Position numbers and translations under genes: made by a program. Source: Pseudomonadota bacterium (GTDB lineage Bacteria; Chloroflexota; UBA5177). From it: DNA of 38,179 nt. Shown in pieces: positions 17,064 to 26,204 of the stretch. The notes under the pieces are model-generated. The model saw only the letters and a program-made list of their open reading frames with translations. It was not told where the DNA came from and searched no databases. The stretch is from NCBI GenBank assembly GCA_021324655.1, contig JAJPIP010000010.1, forward strand, positions 1-38,179, read 5' to 3'. Position 1 is the stretch's first letter, and each line of letters opens with the position of its first letter.

Positions 17064-17092
17064 TTGACTCTTACCCGATAGGGGCGCATCCT
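17064..17092 (+). promoter_or_regulatory. Candidate promoter of the orphan permease pair
   Basis: TTGACT (17064-17069) and a weak CATCCT (17087-17092) are 17 bases apart. The ribosome binding site CGGAGGA (17109-17115) precedes the GTG at 17122. Confidence 0.35.
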
Positions 17093-17121
17093 GGGATTAA
17101 CCAATCACGGAGGATTGGATC

Positions 17122-18076
17122 GTGAATTGGTTGCGGTATGTGGCGCGACAGCTCGGCTTCTCCCTGCTCGCCCTCTGGTTCATCGTCAGCCTGACGTTCT
17201 TCCTCCGCAACATCGCCGGCATGCACCCGCTGTCGCCCGCCTTCCCGCGCGTCCTCCCGTCGCAGGAGCCGCTCCTGCAACAGTACCTGCTCTATCTCTG
17301 GAACGCGGCGCACTTCAACTTCGGGCCGTCGCTGATGCAGGTGGACCGCATCACCGGCCTCTCTCCGTCCGCTTCCTCCCTGGTCCTGCAAGCGCTGCCG
17401 TGGACTCTCCTGCTGGTCGGTCCCGGCACCATCATCTCCTTTGTCCTCGGCAGCCTCCTCGGCATCGTGCTCGCCTGGCATCGCGGCTCGGCGTTCGATA
17501 CCTGGGCGACCGCCGCCGTCATCTTCGTCACCTCCATTCCCTACTACTTCGCGGCCATCGTGCTCGTCTTCTTCGTCACCCTGAACGTCCCCTGGTTCCC
17601 TCAGCACCTGTTCATCCCCGGGCTACTCTCGGGCTTCTCTCCCTCCGCCATTGGTGATCTCGTGCGCCACATGATTCTGCCCGTCACGGCGATCGGTGCT
17701 GGCCTCCGTCGGCCTCTTCGTGCTGCCCATGCGGAACGCCATGGTGGCCGTGATGGACGACGACTTCATGACCTTCGGTGCCGCCAAAGGACTGAAGTCG
17801 CGCCGGCTCATGGTTGGCTATGCGGTGCGTAACGCCATCCTGCCGATCGCCACCAACTTCGCCATCCAGCTGGGCTATGTCTTTGGCGGCGCCCTCTTCG
17901 TCGAGATCGTCTTCGAGTGGCCGGGCGCGGGCTACCTGCTGTACCAGTCGATGCAAGACGAAGACTATCCCATCGTCCAGGCGCTCATCGTGCTCGCCGC
18001 CACCGCCACCGTCACCGCCAATTTCGCCGTGAAGGCGATCTATCCCCTCCTCGATCCCCGGTTGCGCGGTGGCTAG
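17122..18076 (+). pseudogene. DppB-type ABC permease broken by a +1 frameshift
   Basis: Membrane subunit of a peptide/nickel-type ABC importer. The first 191 codons (GTG start, RBS CGGAGGA) encode the N-terminal transmembrane helices; translation then runs out of frame to a stop at 17832. The rest, including the GLFVLPMRNAM and AKGLKSRR (EAA-type) segments and the last helices, continues uninterrupted in the next frame to 18076. Removing one G from the GG at 17695-17696 restores a smooth PVTAIVLASVGLF junction and a product of about 317 residues, normal for the family. Either a recent mutation or a sequencing/assembly error fits, since the downstream part has no further damage. The 3' end overlaps the next permease gene by eight bases. 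Confidence 0.85.
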
Positions 18077-18944
18077 CGCGGCCGCGGTTGCTCCTCCGCC
18101 CGCGATCCGTTCTCCCCGCCCCCGGCATCGCATCGTCAACGTCCAGGTGACGATCGGGCTGGTGATTCTGGCCGGCCTGGCCGCCGCCGCGATTATCCTG
18201 CCCTTCTTCGTTCCGCTGCGCATGCTCACGCTGGAGACGCCGCTGCAGTCACCCTCCTGGTCTCATCCCATGGGGCTCGGTGAGAACAGCCAGGACATCT
18301 TTTCGGAGTGGATCTACGCCGCGCGCTACTCGCTAACGGTCGGCCTGGCCGCCGGCCTCGGCAGCACCGCCCTCAGCATCGCCATCGGAGCCAGCGCAGG
18401 CTATGTCGGCGGCTGGGCTGACGACGCGCTCTCCTTTCTCATTCGCGTCGTGCTCCTGGTGCCCCCGATTCCTGCCCTGTATGTGGTGGGCTTCGCGCTG
18501 GGCATCGAAGGACTGGGCGGTCTCATCCTGCTGCTGTCCCTCATGACCTGGGCCTACGGCGCCGACCTGATACGAAGCCAGGTGGTCGCGCTACGGCAGC
18601 AAGGATTCGTCCTGGCGGCGACCGCCGCCGGCGAGAGCCCGCTGCAGGTGATGGTGCGCGAAGTGCTCCCGCACCTGCGGGGACTGGTTCTCTTCGTCCT
18701 GGTCAACGCCGCGCTCTTCGCGCTGCAGTCGGAGTTCGCCCTCGAGTTTCTCGGCTGGGACGCCCTGGCCAACGCCAATAGCCTGGGCGGCGGCTGGGGC
18801 ATGATGCTGACCAGCCGCTACTTCAACATCGACTTCTTCGGCGGCGCCTGGTGGGTCTGGACCTTCCCTGGTCTCGGGATCATGGTGACCACCGCTGCCC
18901 TCGCCTTGATCAGTGCAGGATTGGCTGGTCGGGAGAGGGCGTAA
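18069..18944 (+). CDS. DppC-type ABC permease
   Basis: Encodes 291 residues with about six transmembrane helices, starting with GTG at 18069 inside the end of the frameshifted partner. TMD-coupling residues are seen in the EAA-like loop LAATAAGESPLQVMVREVLP. It resembles the second permease of peptide/oligosaccharide importers. No binding protein or ATPase follows, so the pair is an orphan. It could share components with the complete ABC system at 23.4-29.3 kb or be a decaying remnant. Confidence 0.85.
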   Translation: MASAAAVAPPPAIRSPRPRHRIVNVQVTIGLVILAGLAAAAIILPFFVPLRMLTLETPLQSPSWSHPMGLGENSQDIFSEWIYAARYSLTVGLAAGLGSTALSIAIGASAGYVGGWADDALSFLIRVVLLVPPIPALYVVGFALGIEGLGGLILLLSLMTWAYGADLIRSQVVALRQQGFVLAATAAGESPLQVMVREVLPHLRGLVLFVLVNAALFALQSEFALEFLGWDALANANSLGGGWGMMLTSRYFNIDFFGGAWWVWTFPGLGIMVTTAALALISAGLAGRERA

Positions 18945-18995
18945 GCGCTCGGGATATTTGCCGGCTGGTTCCTGCCTCGATATTCTTCTCGTCTG

Positions 18996-19019
18996 TAAAA
19001 TAGACTAGTCCTAGACTAG
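18996..19019 (+). promoter_or_regulatory. Toxin-antitoxin promoter with direct-repeat operator
   Basis: A TAAAAT -10 box (18996-19001) runs directly into two copies of TAGACTAG (19001-19008 and 19012-19019) spaced 11 bases apart, one helical turn. The first copy overlaps an eight-base palindrome, GACTAGTC (19003-19010). This arrangement fits autorepression by the antitoxin or the complex. Confidence 0.6.
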
Positions 19020-19033
19020 ACGGCGGAGAGACC

Positions 19034-19273
19034 ATGCGGACAGTTGGATCCTACGAAGCGAAGACGCACCTGGCGCGATTGCTGGCAGAGGTTGCGCGCG
19101 GCGAAACCATCACCATCACCAGGCACGGCGTGCCCATCGCGAAGCTGGTGCCCGCCGGCGGTTCACAACCCCGCGAGATTACCCAGGTGATCGACGCGCT
19201 CCGGGATTTCCGACGAGGGAAGACACTGGGCGAGGCGACCGTCGGCGAGTTCATCCGCGAGGGGCGGCTGTAG
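19034..19273 (+). CDS. Phd/YefM-family antitoxin
   Basis: Encodes 79 residues. The N-terminal part, VGSYEAKTHLARLLAEVARG followed by ETITITRHGVPIAKLVP, is the classic Phd/YefM DNA-binding fold; the C-terminal tail (DALRDFRRGKTLG...) would wrap the toxin. RBS GGAGAG precedes the ATG. Its stop codon overlaps the GTG of the toxin gene by one base. It is expected to repress its own promoter through the TAGACTAG repeats. Confidence 0.9.
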   Translation: MRTVGSYEAKTHLARLLAEVARGETITITRHGVPIAKLVPAGGSQPREITQVIDALRDFRRGKTLGEATVGEFIREGRL

Positions 19274-19683
19274 TGCCTTTCGTGCTCGATGCCTCCATCA
19301 CCGCGTCGTGGGCATTTGAGGACGAGATCACTCCCTACGCCGACCGGGTGCTGGACACCCTCGCCGGCGAATCCGCGGTAACTCCGGCGATCTGGCTCCT
19401 GGAGGTCACCAACGTCCTGGTCGCCGGAGAGCGACGTGGGCGCATTCAGCCGTCGGCGACGGCGGCGTTTCTGACCCTGCTCGAGGCGCTCCCGATCGTG
19501 GTGCTCGTCGACACATCGTGGCGCATCATGTACCGCCTGGCCGATCTCGCCCGCACCTACAATCTGAGCGCCTACGACGCTGCGTATCTGGATCTCGCCA
19601 TGAGCCAGGCAGCCCCGCTTGCCACGTTGGATCATGCCTTGCGCGTCGCTGCGGAACGCGCTGGGGTGCCACTCCTGGACTGA
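19273..19683 (+). CDS. vapC: PIN-domain toxin (VapC-type)
   Basis: Encodes 136 residues of the PIN family; VapC toxins are Mg-dependent ribonucleases cutting tRNA or rRNA. Acidic residues expected for the active site are D6 (FVLDASI), E44 (LLEVTNVL), D102 (SAYDAAYLDLA) and D120 (ATLDHAL). Starts with GTG overlapping the antitoxin stop, so the two are translationally coupled. The pair sits between the orphan permeases and the GH3 gene. Confidence 0.9.
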   Translation: MPFVLDASITASWAFEDEITPYADRVLDTLAGESAVTPAIWLLEVTNVLVAGERRGRIQPSATAAFLTLLEALPIVVLVDTSWRIMYRLADLARTYNLSAYDAAYLDLAMSQAAPLATLDHALRVAAERAGVPLLD

Positions 19684-19767
19684 TAAGCGCGTCCCGTGGC
19701 ACGAAAGAAACCGTAGAGAGTAAAGGCTGTGTCCCGCCGCCGCTTTTCGGACGCCTCGCGGGTCCGG

Positions 19768-21993
19768 TCAGTGGACCGTGACGTTCACCTGCTCGGTGCC
19801 GGCCATGATGGTGTAGGGCCCGGGAACGATCCGCGGTGGACCGGAGCCGTTCACGTCGCCGGTGACGACGGCCAGCGGCTGCAGCGAGAGGTGCAGCGTC
19901 ACCGACTTCGTCTGATTCGGATTCAGGTGCACGCGCGCGAAGCCGATGAGGAGCTTGTCCGGGACCAGCACCGGGGCGGCATCGGCGCGGCCGTAGATCG
20001 GCACCACGGCATCTCCGGCCATCGATCCGGCGTTGCCCACGCTGACGGAGACGGTCACGCTCCGGCCGTGCGCGGCCGCCTGGAGTCCGTTCGTCGTGTA
20101 CACGCCATAGCTGAGGCCGGCGCCGAAGGGGAAGAGCGGGTGGTAGACGGCGTCGGGGTCGGCGCTGGTGTTGGGCAGCTGATCGTAGGTGAGGGGCACC
20201 TGGCCAATCTGCCGCGGCCAGGTCACGGGGAGCCGCCCGCTGGGATTGACGCGGCCGAAGAGGACATCGGCGACGGCATCACCGCCCTCCGTGCCCGGCA
20301 GCCAGGCCATCAGGACGGCACTCGCTTTCTGGATGAGCGGCGCGATCAGCAGCGGCCGGCCGGCGAGGATCACCACGACGGTCGGCGTGCCCGTCGCCTC
20401 CACCGCCTGGGCCACGGCGGTCTGATCGGCCGGGAGCTCCGCCGTCTCGGTGTCGGCCGGCCCTTCCGCCCCCGGTCTCTCCCCCAGCACCACCACCGCG
20501 ACGCCGGCATGTCGGGCGGCCGCTGCCGCCCGGGCCGGATCGGTCTCGTCCACCACCGACGCGCTGCCTGCTGCCGCTTTGATGCCCTGCAGCACCGTCA
20601 CCGCCGGCGGGGAGACGCCGGACGGCACCCCCTGCCAGCCGATCGTCCAGCCGCCCATTTGCTCGGCGACGTTGGTGGCCGCTTCGCCCGCCACCAGGAT
20701 GGTGCGCACGCCGTGCAGGGGGAGCACGGCCCCCTGATTCTTGAGCAGGACCATGCTCTCATCCGCCGCGCGTCGAGCCAGCGCCCGATGGGCGCCTAGC
20801 ACGGCGGCATTGGCAGATGCCGCGTTCACGTCGGGGTGGGCGAAGAGGCCGAGGCGCTCCTTCAGCGTCAGGATGCGACGCACGGCATCGTCGATCCGCG
20901 ACTGCGGAATCTTGCCGGCGCGCACCAGCGCCATCACGCGGTGCGCGAAGTCGACGCCGTTGTCCGGCACCATCGACATATCCACTCCGGCATTGATGGC
21001 GAGGCGGATCGCGTCGTTATAGGAAGTCGCCAGGTGGTATCGGTCGTAGAGGCTCTCGATGTCCTGCCAGTCGGTGACGACCACGCCGCCGAAGCCCAGT
21101 TGCCGCCGCAGGATGTCGGTCAGCAGGTAGGACGAGGCGTGGACGGGGACACCGTTCACGGCGCCGCTGTCGGCCATGACGGTTCCCACGCTGGCATGGA
21201 CCGCCGCCGCGAAGGAGGGCAGGTAGGTCTGCTGCAGCGTGCGCAGCGGCAGGGTCGCATTGGTGCGGTCGAGGCCGCGCTGGGCACCGGAATATCCGAC
21301 GTAGTGCTTGGCCGTGGCGCTGACGCCCGTGGAAAAATTCGTCCCCTCGAAGCCGCGCACCGTCGCCGCCACCATCTGTGACGCCAGAAAGGGATCCTCG
21401 CCGAAGGTTTCGTAGTAGCGGCCCCACCGCAGGTCGCGCGCAATGTCGGAGACCGGCGCATAGACCCAGTGGATGCCGGTGGCCCGGACGTCGGAGGCGG
21501 TCGCTGCCGCCACCTGCCGGGCGAGGGCGGGATCCCAGGTCGCCGCCAGACCGATGTTGTGCGGAAAGATGGTTGCGCCCAGCACGTTATTGTGCCCGTG
21601 GACGGCATCGACGCCGTAGAGGATAGGGATGTGCAGGCGATTGTGCGCCAGGGCGTAGCGCTGGATTTGATTCGTCATCTGCGCCCAGGCCACCGGCGTG
21701 TTGTCGGGCGGTGACTCGCCGCCGCCGGAGAGGACGGCGCCGACGTGCGCTCCGGCCAGCTCGGACTGCAGGCAGGAGGCGTTCAGCGGCGCGATCTGTC
21801 CGCCCTGGCAGGTGCCGCGCAGCGCCGAGACGCTGATCAGCGTCATCTGCCCCACCTTTTCTGCCAGGGTCATGCGCGCCAGGAGCGCGTCCACCCGACT
21901 GTCCGCCGTGCTGCGCCCGGCACCCGACACCGTGGCGCAGGAGGCGAGCAACAGGCAGAGCGGGAGGAGGAGGACGCCGCGACGCGCCCGCAT
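19768..21993 (-). CDS. bglX: GH3 beta-glucosidase lipoprotein
   Basis: Encodes 741 residues of glycoside hydrolase family 3, which removes non-reducing terminal beta-glucose (or related sugars). A lipobox LASC puts the lipidated cysteine at C19, so the enzyme is anchored outside the membrane. The catalytic nucleophile is D308 in GVVVTDWQD; KHYVGY (229-234) and GVDAVHGHNN (127-136) are substrate-site motifs. The second alpha/beta domain (from about 400) and a C-terminal fibronectin-like domain complete the BglX architecture. The ATG follows directly on the TAG of the LacI gene with no gap, so both are on one mRNA and the enzyme is likely controlled by that regulator. The symbol is by architecture; substrate preference is not proven. 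Confidence 0.9.
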   Translation of the reverse strand: MRARRGVLLLPLCLLLASCATVSGAGRSTADSRVDALLARMTLAEKVGQMTLISVSALRGTCQGGQIAPLNASCLQSELAGAHVGAVLSGGGESPPDNTPVAWAQMTNQIQRYALAHNRLHIPILYGVDAVHGHNNVLGATIFPHNIGLAATWDPALARQVAAATASDVRATGIHWVYAPVSDIARDLRWGRYYETFGEDPFLASQMVAATVRGFEGTNFSTGVSATAKHYVGYSGAQRGLDRTNATLPLRTLQQTYLPSFAAAVHASVGTVMADSGAVNGVPVHASSYLLTDILRRQLGFGGVVVTDWQDIESLYDRYHLATSYNDAIRLAINAGVDMSMVPDNGVDFAHRVMALVRAGKIPQSRIDDAVRRILTLKERLGLFAHPDVNAASANAAVLGAHRALARRAADESMVLLKNQGAVLPLHGVRTILVAGEAATNVAEQMGGWTIGWQGVPSGVSPPAVTVLQGIKAAAGSASVVDETDPARAAAAARHAGVAVVVLGERPGAEGPADTETAELPADQTAVAQAVEATGTPTVVVILAGRPLLIAPLIQKASAVLMAWLPGTEGGDAVADVLFGRVNPSGRLPVTWPRQIGQVPLTYDQLPNTSADPDAVYHPLFPFGAGLSYGVYTTNGLQAAAHGRSVTVSVSVGNAGSMAGDAVVPIYGRADAAPVLVPDKLLIGFARVHLNPNQTKSVTLHLSLQPLAVVTGDVNGSGPPRIVPGPYTIMAGTEQVNVTVH

Positions 21994-23028
21994 CTAGTCC
22001 TCGGCGGGCGGAGGAGCGGTTGAGGCGCGCACGATGAGCTGTGTCGCCAGGTGGACGCGCAGGCCCTCGGCCGGCTGACCGTCCAGCAGGCGGAGGAGGA
22101 GAGTCGCCGCATGGCGGCCCATCTCGATCAAAGGCTGGCGGACCGTCGTCAATGGCGGCGAGATCAGACTTGCGCTCTGCGCGTCGTCAAAGCCGACCAG
22201 CGATATGTCCTCCGGCACGCGCAGGCCGCGCTCCCGGATCGCCTGCAGGGCGCCGACCGCCATGTTGTCGTTGAAGGCGAAGATAGCGGTGGGGCGCTGT
22301 GGCAGAGCGAGCAGCACCTGCGCCGCGTGGTAGCCCCCCTCGATCTGGAAATTCCCCTCGACCAGCCATTCCGGCGGCGCGATAATGCCGTAGGCGGCCA
22401 GCGCCGCCTGGTAGCCATGCAAGCGCTCGATGGATGCCACCCAGGAGCTCGGTCCGGTGATGGCCGCAATGCGCCGGTGACCCAGGCAGATCAGATGATC
22501 CATGACGTCACGCGCCCCCGAGAAGTGGGCCGCCGAGACGCCCGGCATGCCGGCGGGGAGCGGCTCCTTGGGATCGACCACCACGAAAGGGTAGTGCCGG
22601 CGCGCCAGCACCCGCAGCTCGGGCCGGCTCTCCGGCAAAACGATCAACGAGCCGTCGGTGGTGCCGTGCATGAGACGGTCGAGCAGCGAGACCTCACGGT
22701 CCGCCTGGTGCAGGGTGGGACAGACGACGGCACGCACATCCTGGTCGTACAGCGTCTCGGCCGCCCCCGACAGGATCAGCGCGAAGTACTCGGCGTGCAG
22801 ATTGGGAAGGGTGATGCCCACCAGGTTGGTTTTGCCTCCGGCCAGCCCCCGCGCCGAGCGGTTGGTGCTGAAGTTGTGGCTGCGGATGGTATCGAGCACC
22901 AGCTCGCGTGTCGCCGCCTTGACGTCGGGGCGGCCGTTGAGGACCCGCGAGACCGTTGCCACCGACACCCCGGCCGACGCCGCGATGTCCCGAATCGTCA
23001 CCTTGCCCGTCCGCACCTGCTCAGCCAC
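21994..23028 (-). CDS. LacI-family transcriptional regulator
   Basis: Encodes 344 residues: an N-terminal helix-turn-helix ([20 protein letters not shown], about 10-29, then the NGRPDV hinge entry) and a periplasmic-binding-like sugar-sensing domain. The GTG start at 23028 has AAGGA upstream. It is transcribed together with the GH3 gene. Its own promoter (TTGACG-17-TATACT) and the divergent transporter promoter carry matching operator sites, so it probably represses both, with a beta-glucoside or its breakdown product as inducer (inference). Confidence 0.93.
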   Translation of the reverse strand: MAEQVRTGKVTIRDIAASAGVSVATVSRVLNGRPDVKAATRELVLDTIRSHNFSTNRSARGLAGGKTNLVGITLPNLHAEYFALILSGAAETLYDQDVRAVVCPTLHQADREVSLLDRLMHGTTDGSLIVLPESRPELRVLARRHYPFVVVDPKEPLPAGMPGVSAAHFSGARDVMDHLICLGHRRIAAITGPSSWVASIERLHGYQAALAAYGIIAPPEWLVEGNFQIEGGYHAAQVLLALPQRPTAIFAFNDNMAVGALQAIRERGLRVPEDISLVGFDDAQSASLISPPLTTVRQPLIEMGRHAATLLLRLLDGQPAEGLRVHLATQLIVRASTAPPPAED

Positions 23029-23050
23029 ACCGCCGTCCTTGCCGTGTTTT

Positions 23051-23070
23051 CCGATAACGGTACCGGTTAC
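23051..23070 (-). promoter_or_regulatory. LacI-type operator at the regulator promoter
   Basis: Minus-strand site GTAACCGGTACCGTTATCGG, containing the palindrome CGGTACCG. It begins five bases after the -10 box, over the predicted transcription start. It matches the site at 23254-23273 at 15 of 20 positions. Confidence 0.7.
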
Positions 23071-23075
23071 TGGTC

Positions 23076-23104
23076 AGTATATCGCTCCCATTCGGCACCG
23101 TCAA
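23076..23104 (-). promoter_or_regulatory. Promoter of the lacI-GH3 operon
   Basis: TTGACG (23104-23099) and TATACT (23081-23076) are 17 bases apart on the minus strand. The leader to the GTG is about 40 bases. Confidence 0.75.
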
Positions 23105-23217
23105 CGCGGGATCTCCGACCGTTACCCGGCGCCGCCCGACGACCGCGCCCCTTGCCGATACGCCGACTTTGCTTTAGTTTAGCCCTAAATCGACGCTCTG
23201 GTCCCCATCGCTGGATG

Positions 23218-23246
23218 TTGACTGCCGTCACTCCGAGTGTTACGAT
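23218..23246 (+). promoter_or_regulatory. Promoter of the ABC transporter-GH1 operon
   Basis: TTGACT (23218-23223) and TACGAT (23241-23246) are 17 bases apart. The transcript would start near 23253, leaving about 185 bases of leader before the binding-protein ATG. Confidence 0.7.
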
Positions 23247-23253
23247 GTTCGCA

Positions 23254-23273
23254 ATAACCGTAATCGTTACCGG
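23254..23273 (+). promoter_or_regulatory. LacI-type operator at the transporter promoter
   Basis: ATAACCGTAATCGTTACCGG, with GTAA and TTAC half-sites around TCG, begins seven bases after the -10 box. It is in the same relative place as the operator at the regulator promoter. Confidence 0.7.
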
Positions 23274-23437
23274 AAACAAGTGCGTGTACTATCGGAACGA
23301 GAGCGGGGTAGGACGTCAGTTGTGCGGGTCTCGGCGACTCGCGCGAGAGGGCAGAGAAAGGAGTCTGGAGGGAGGAGAGCAACAGGTCCCTAGTCGCGTT
23401 ACTAGTCGCTTGATCAACTATCAAGGAGTAGACCTGG

Positions 23438-25138
23438 ATGAAACGTTGGACGCGGCCTGCTTCCACGGCAGGCTCGGCACTGGGCATCGCGGCGATCGTC
23501 GCGTCGGCGATGCTCGCCCCGTCACACACGACGTACGCGCGAACCGTCAATGCCAGCGGCCACCCGTGCGTGACCGCCATCGGCTCCGGTGACAACCCGT
23601 TCACGCGTAACTTCAATCCGTACGCCTCCCCGAACGACTTTTCGGTCGGTGGCGTCTACGAGCCACTGACCTTCTACGTCCCGAGCGGCAAGCGGTATTA
23701 CTGGCTGGCCACCGGCATGAAGATCAGCAACCACGGCAAAACGATCACGCTGCCGCTGCGGCATGGCGTGACGTGGAGTGACGGCAAGCCGTTCACCTCC
23801 GCCGACGTCGTCTTCACTCTGGAAGCCGGTAAGACCCTCAACCCGGCACTCGACAAGATCGGCTACGTCTCCAAGCCAAGTAACGTCGCCTCGGTCAAGG
23901 CGCTGGGTAAGTACGCGGTCTCCATCACCCTCAAGAAGGCCGATTCGACCTTCCCCAATAATTTCAACAACATCTGGATCCTGCCGAAGCACATCTGGGC
24001 CGCCCACAAGTCGGACGCCACCAAGTGGCTCGATCCGAACCCGGTCGGCACGGGCCCCTTCAAGTTGACGCGCTTCAACAGCCAGGAGTACATCCTGTCG
24101 CTGCGCAAGGGCTACTGGCAGCCCATGCACATCACTTGCCTCGAGCGCCTCTATGAGTCCGGCAACGACTCGGCGATGCTCTCCACGCTGAGCGGGCAGG
24201 CGGACTGGACGCACAACTTCATTCAGAACGTCCAGAAAGTGTACGTGGCGAAGAACCGGAAGGACTTCCACTACTGGTACTCCACCATCAGCGGCCCCAT
24301 CGGGCTGTTCATGGATGACAACAAGTACCCCGAGAGCGTGAAGGCGTTCCGCGAGGCCATCAGCATGGCGATCAACCGCCAGCAGGTCTACAAGGTCGGT
24401 GAGTACGGCTACGAGCCGCCCGCCGGTGCGCTCGGCATCGAGCACCAGTACCCGAAGTGGATCGATCCCAAGCTCGTCAAAGAGGACAAGGCCCTCTCGG
24501 CCTACAGCCCCAGCAAGGCGCGCGCCACGCTCAGGAAGGCGGGCTTCACCTACCAGGGCTCGCAGCTGATGGATCCGAAGGGCAACGCCGTCAAGCTGGA
24601 GATCCATGTGATTGCCGGCTGGACGGACTGGGTCGCCTCACTCGGGATCATCAAGCAGAATCTGCAAGCGATCGGCATCAACGTCGATCTCCGCCTTGAT
24701 CCCGATTACGGCACCTGGTGGCCGATCGCCAACAGCCAGTCGCAGAGCACGCTGCTCTGGACCTACAGCGGTGGCCAGACGCCGTACGAGTACTTCAACG
24801 AGTTCTTCAATCCGAAGAACGTGACGGCTTCGGGCACGGACGAAGAAGCGACCGGTGACTGGGCGCATTACTCCGACGCCAGCGCTGTGCCGCTCCTCAA
24901 TCAGTGGAAGTCGACGTACTCGCTGAAGACACAGAAGAAGCTGGCCTACAAGCTGGAAGCCAAGATGCTGAAGGACTTCCCGGTCGTGCCGGTCATGGTC
25001 GGCGCCGTCTGGTACACCTACAGCAGCAAGTACTTCACCGGCTGGCCGAATCAGAGTCATCCCTACGCCAACGGTGAGTGGGGATCCGGGACGGTCGACT
25101 GGATGCCGATTCTCACCCACCTGCGACCGGTCAAATAG
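23438..25138 (+). CDS. ABC substrate-binding protein, family 5 (oligosaccharide/peptide type)
   Basis: Encodes 566 residues of the SBP_bac_5 family. A signal peptide (about 1-35) exports it. Family segments: FNPYASPNDFSVGGVYEPLTF near the N-terminus, LRHGVTWSDGKPFTSADVVFT, and FREAISMAINRQ in the middle. Although called peptide-binding, members of this family bind cello-oligosaccharides and beta-glucosides in several bacteria. The GH1/GH3/LacI neighbours make sugar the better guess. RBS AAGGAG precedes the ATG. It is first in a six-gene operon. Confidence 0.9.
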   Translation: MKRWTRPASTAGSALGIAAIVASAMLAPSHTTYARTVNASGHPCVTAIGSGDNPFTRNFNPYASPNDFSVGGVYEPLTFYVPSGKRYYWLATGMKISNHGKTITLPLRHGVTWSDGKPFTSADVVFTLEAGKTLNPALDKIGYVSKPSNVASVKALGKYAVSITLKKADSTFPNNFNNIWILPKHIWAAHKSDATKWLDPNPVGTGPFKLTRFNSQEYILSLRKGYWQPMHITCLERLYESGNDSAMLSTLSGQADWTHNFIQNVQKVYVAKNRKDFHYWYSTISGPIGLFMDDNKYPESVKAFREAISMAINRQQVYKVGEYGYEPPAGALGIEHQYPKWIDPKLVKEDKALSAYSPSKARATLRKAGFTYQGSQLMDPKGNAVKLEIHVIAGWTDWVASLGIIKQNLQAIGINVDLRLDPDYGTWWPIANSQSQSTLLWTYSGGQTPYEYFNEFFNPKNVTASGTDEEATGDWAHYSDASAVPLLNQWKSTYSLKTQKKLAYKLEAKMLKDFPVVPVMVGAVWYTYSSKYFTGWPNQSHPYANGEWGSGTVDWMPILTHLRPVK

Positions 25139-25148
25139 CAGGCGGAGC

Positions 25149-25192
25149 GAGATGAGTGGGCAGGGGCTCCGGCCCCTGCCCACTCCCATCTC
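25149..25192. other. Intercistronic hairpin after the binding-protein gene
   Basis: GTGGGCAGGGGC and GCCCCTGCCCAC pair around a TCCG loop, extended by an outer GAGATG/CATCTC match. It lies in the 71-base gap between the binding protein and the first permease, with no T-tract. Such hairpins often stabilise the upstream mRNA so that binding protein is made in excess. Confidence 0.8.
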
Positions 25193-25209
25193 ACCTTCAG
25201 GAGACCGTC

Positions 25210-26193
25210 ATGCCGTTCCTCTACCGGCGCATCGCGTTCTACGTGATCGCACTGTGGACCTCTCTCACGCTGAACTTCCTTCTGCCCCGCCTGATGCCGG
25301 GCAAGCCGATCGACGCTTTCTACGCGCGCTACCGGCTGGAAATCCAGAACAACCCCCACTTTCTGGATTCACTGAGAATCGAGCTGGGACTGCCCAAGAC
25401 GCCGCTCTGGCAGCAATACATCCAGTACATCGTCAACATGCTGCACGGCAACTTCGGCATCTCGTACTCCTTCTATCCGACGCCGGTCATCGACGTCATT
25501 CGCACCACTCTGCCCTGGACGCTCTTCCTGGCCGGCACGGCGACCATTCTGACCTTCCTTATCGGTACGTTTCTCGGCATCGTGGTCGCCTGGCGCCGCG
25601 GCGGCAAGCTCGACAGCCTTCTGCCGCCGGTCACGATGTTCGCGTCCTCATTCCCCGCCTTCTTTCTGGCGCTCCTCCTTCTCTATGTCCTGGCCTATAT
25701 CGGCGGGTGGTTTCCCCTGGAACACTCCTATAGTGGGGGGACAGATATTGGGCTCAACTGGCCCTTCCTCACCGATGTCGCCGATCATGCCATCCTGCCC
25801 GTCGCCGTCATCGTTCTCACCGGCGTCGGCGGCTGGCTCCTCGGCATGCGGAACGTCATGATCAACACGCTGGCGGAAGACTTCATCACGATGGCACATG
25901 CCAAGGGCCTGAGCGACTTCCGCGTCATGATGATGTACGCCGCGCGCAACGCGATCCTCCCCAGCTTGACCGGCTTTGCCATTGCCCTTGCCTACACCGT
26001 CGGCGGCCTCGTGCTGATCGAAACCGTCTTCAGCTATCCAGGCGTCGGCTTCACGCTGGTTCAGGCGGCCCAGGGCTCCGACTACCCGCTGGTGCAGGCG
26101 CTCCTCATGCTCATCACGGTGTGCGTCCTGCTCGCCAATCTCTTCGTCGATCTGATTTACGCTCGGCTCGATCCGCGAGCCAGAACGCAGTAA
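25210..26193 (+). CDS. DppB-type ABC permease
   Basis: Encodes 327 residues with six predicted transmembrane helices and the EAA-type loop MAHAKGLSDFRVMMMYAARN that contacts the ATPases. The ATG at 25210 has TCAGGAGA upstream; a longer in-frame start at 25156 would lie in the hairpin and was dropped. It forms the pore with the next gene. Confidence 0.93.
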   Translation: MPFLYRRIAFYVIALWTSLTLNFLLPRLMPGKPIDAFYARYRLEIQNNPHFLDSLRIELGLPKTPLWQQYIQYIVNMLHGNFGISYSFYPTPVIDVIRTTLPWTLFLAGTATILTFLIGTFLGIVVAWRRGGKLDSLLPPVTMFASSFPAFFLALLLLYVLAYIGGWFPLEHSYSGGTDIGLNWPFLTDVADHAILPVAVIVLTGVGGWLLGMRNVMINTLAEDFITMAHAKGLSDFRVMMMYAARNAILPSLTGFAIALAYTVGGLVLIETVFSYPGVGFTLVQAAQGSDYPLVQALLMLITVCVLLANLFVDLIYARLDPRARTQ

Positions 26194-26204
26194 GGGGGAC
26201 GCCC

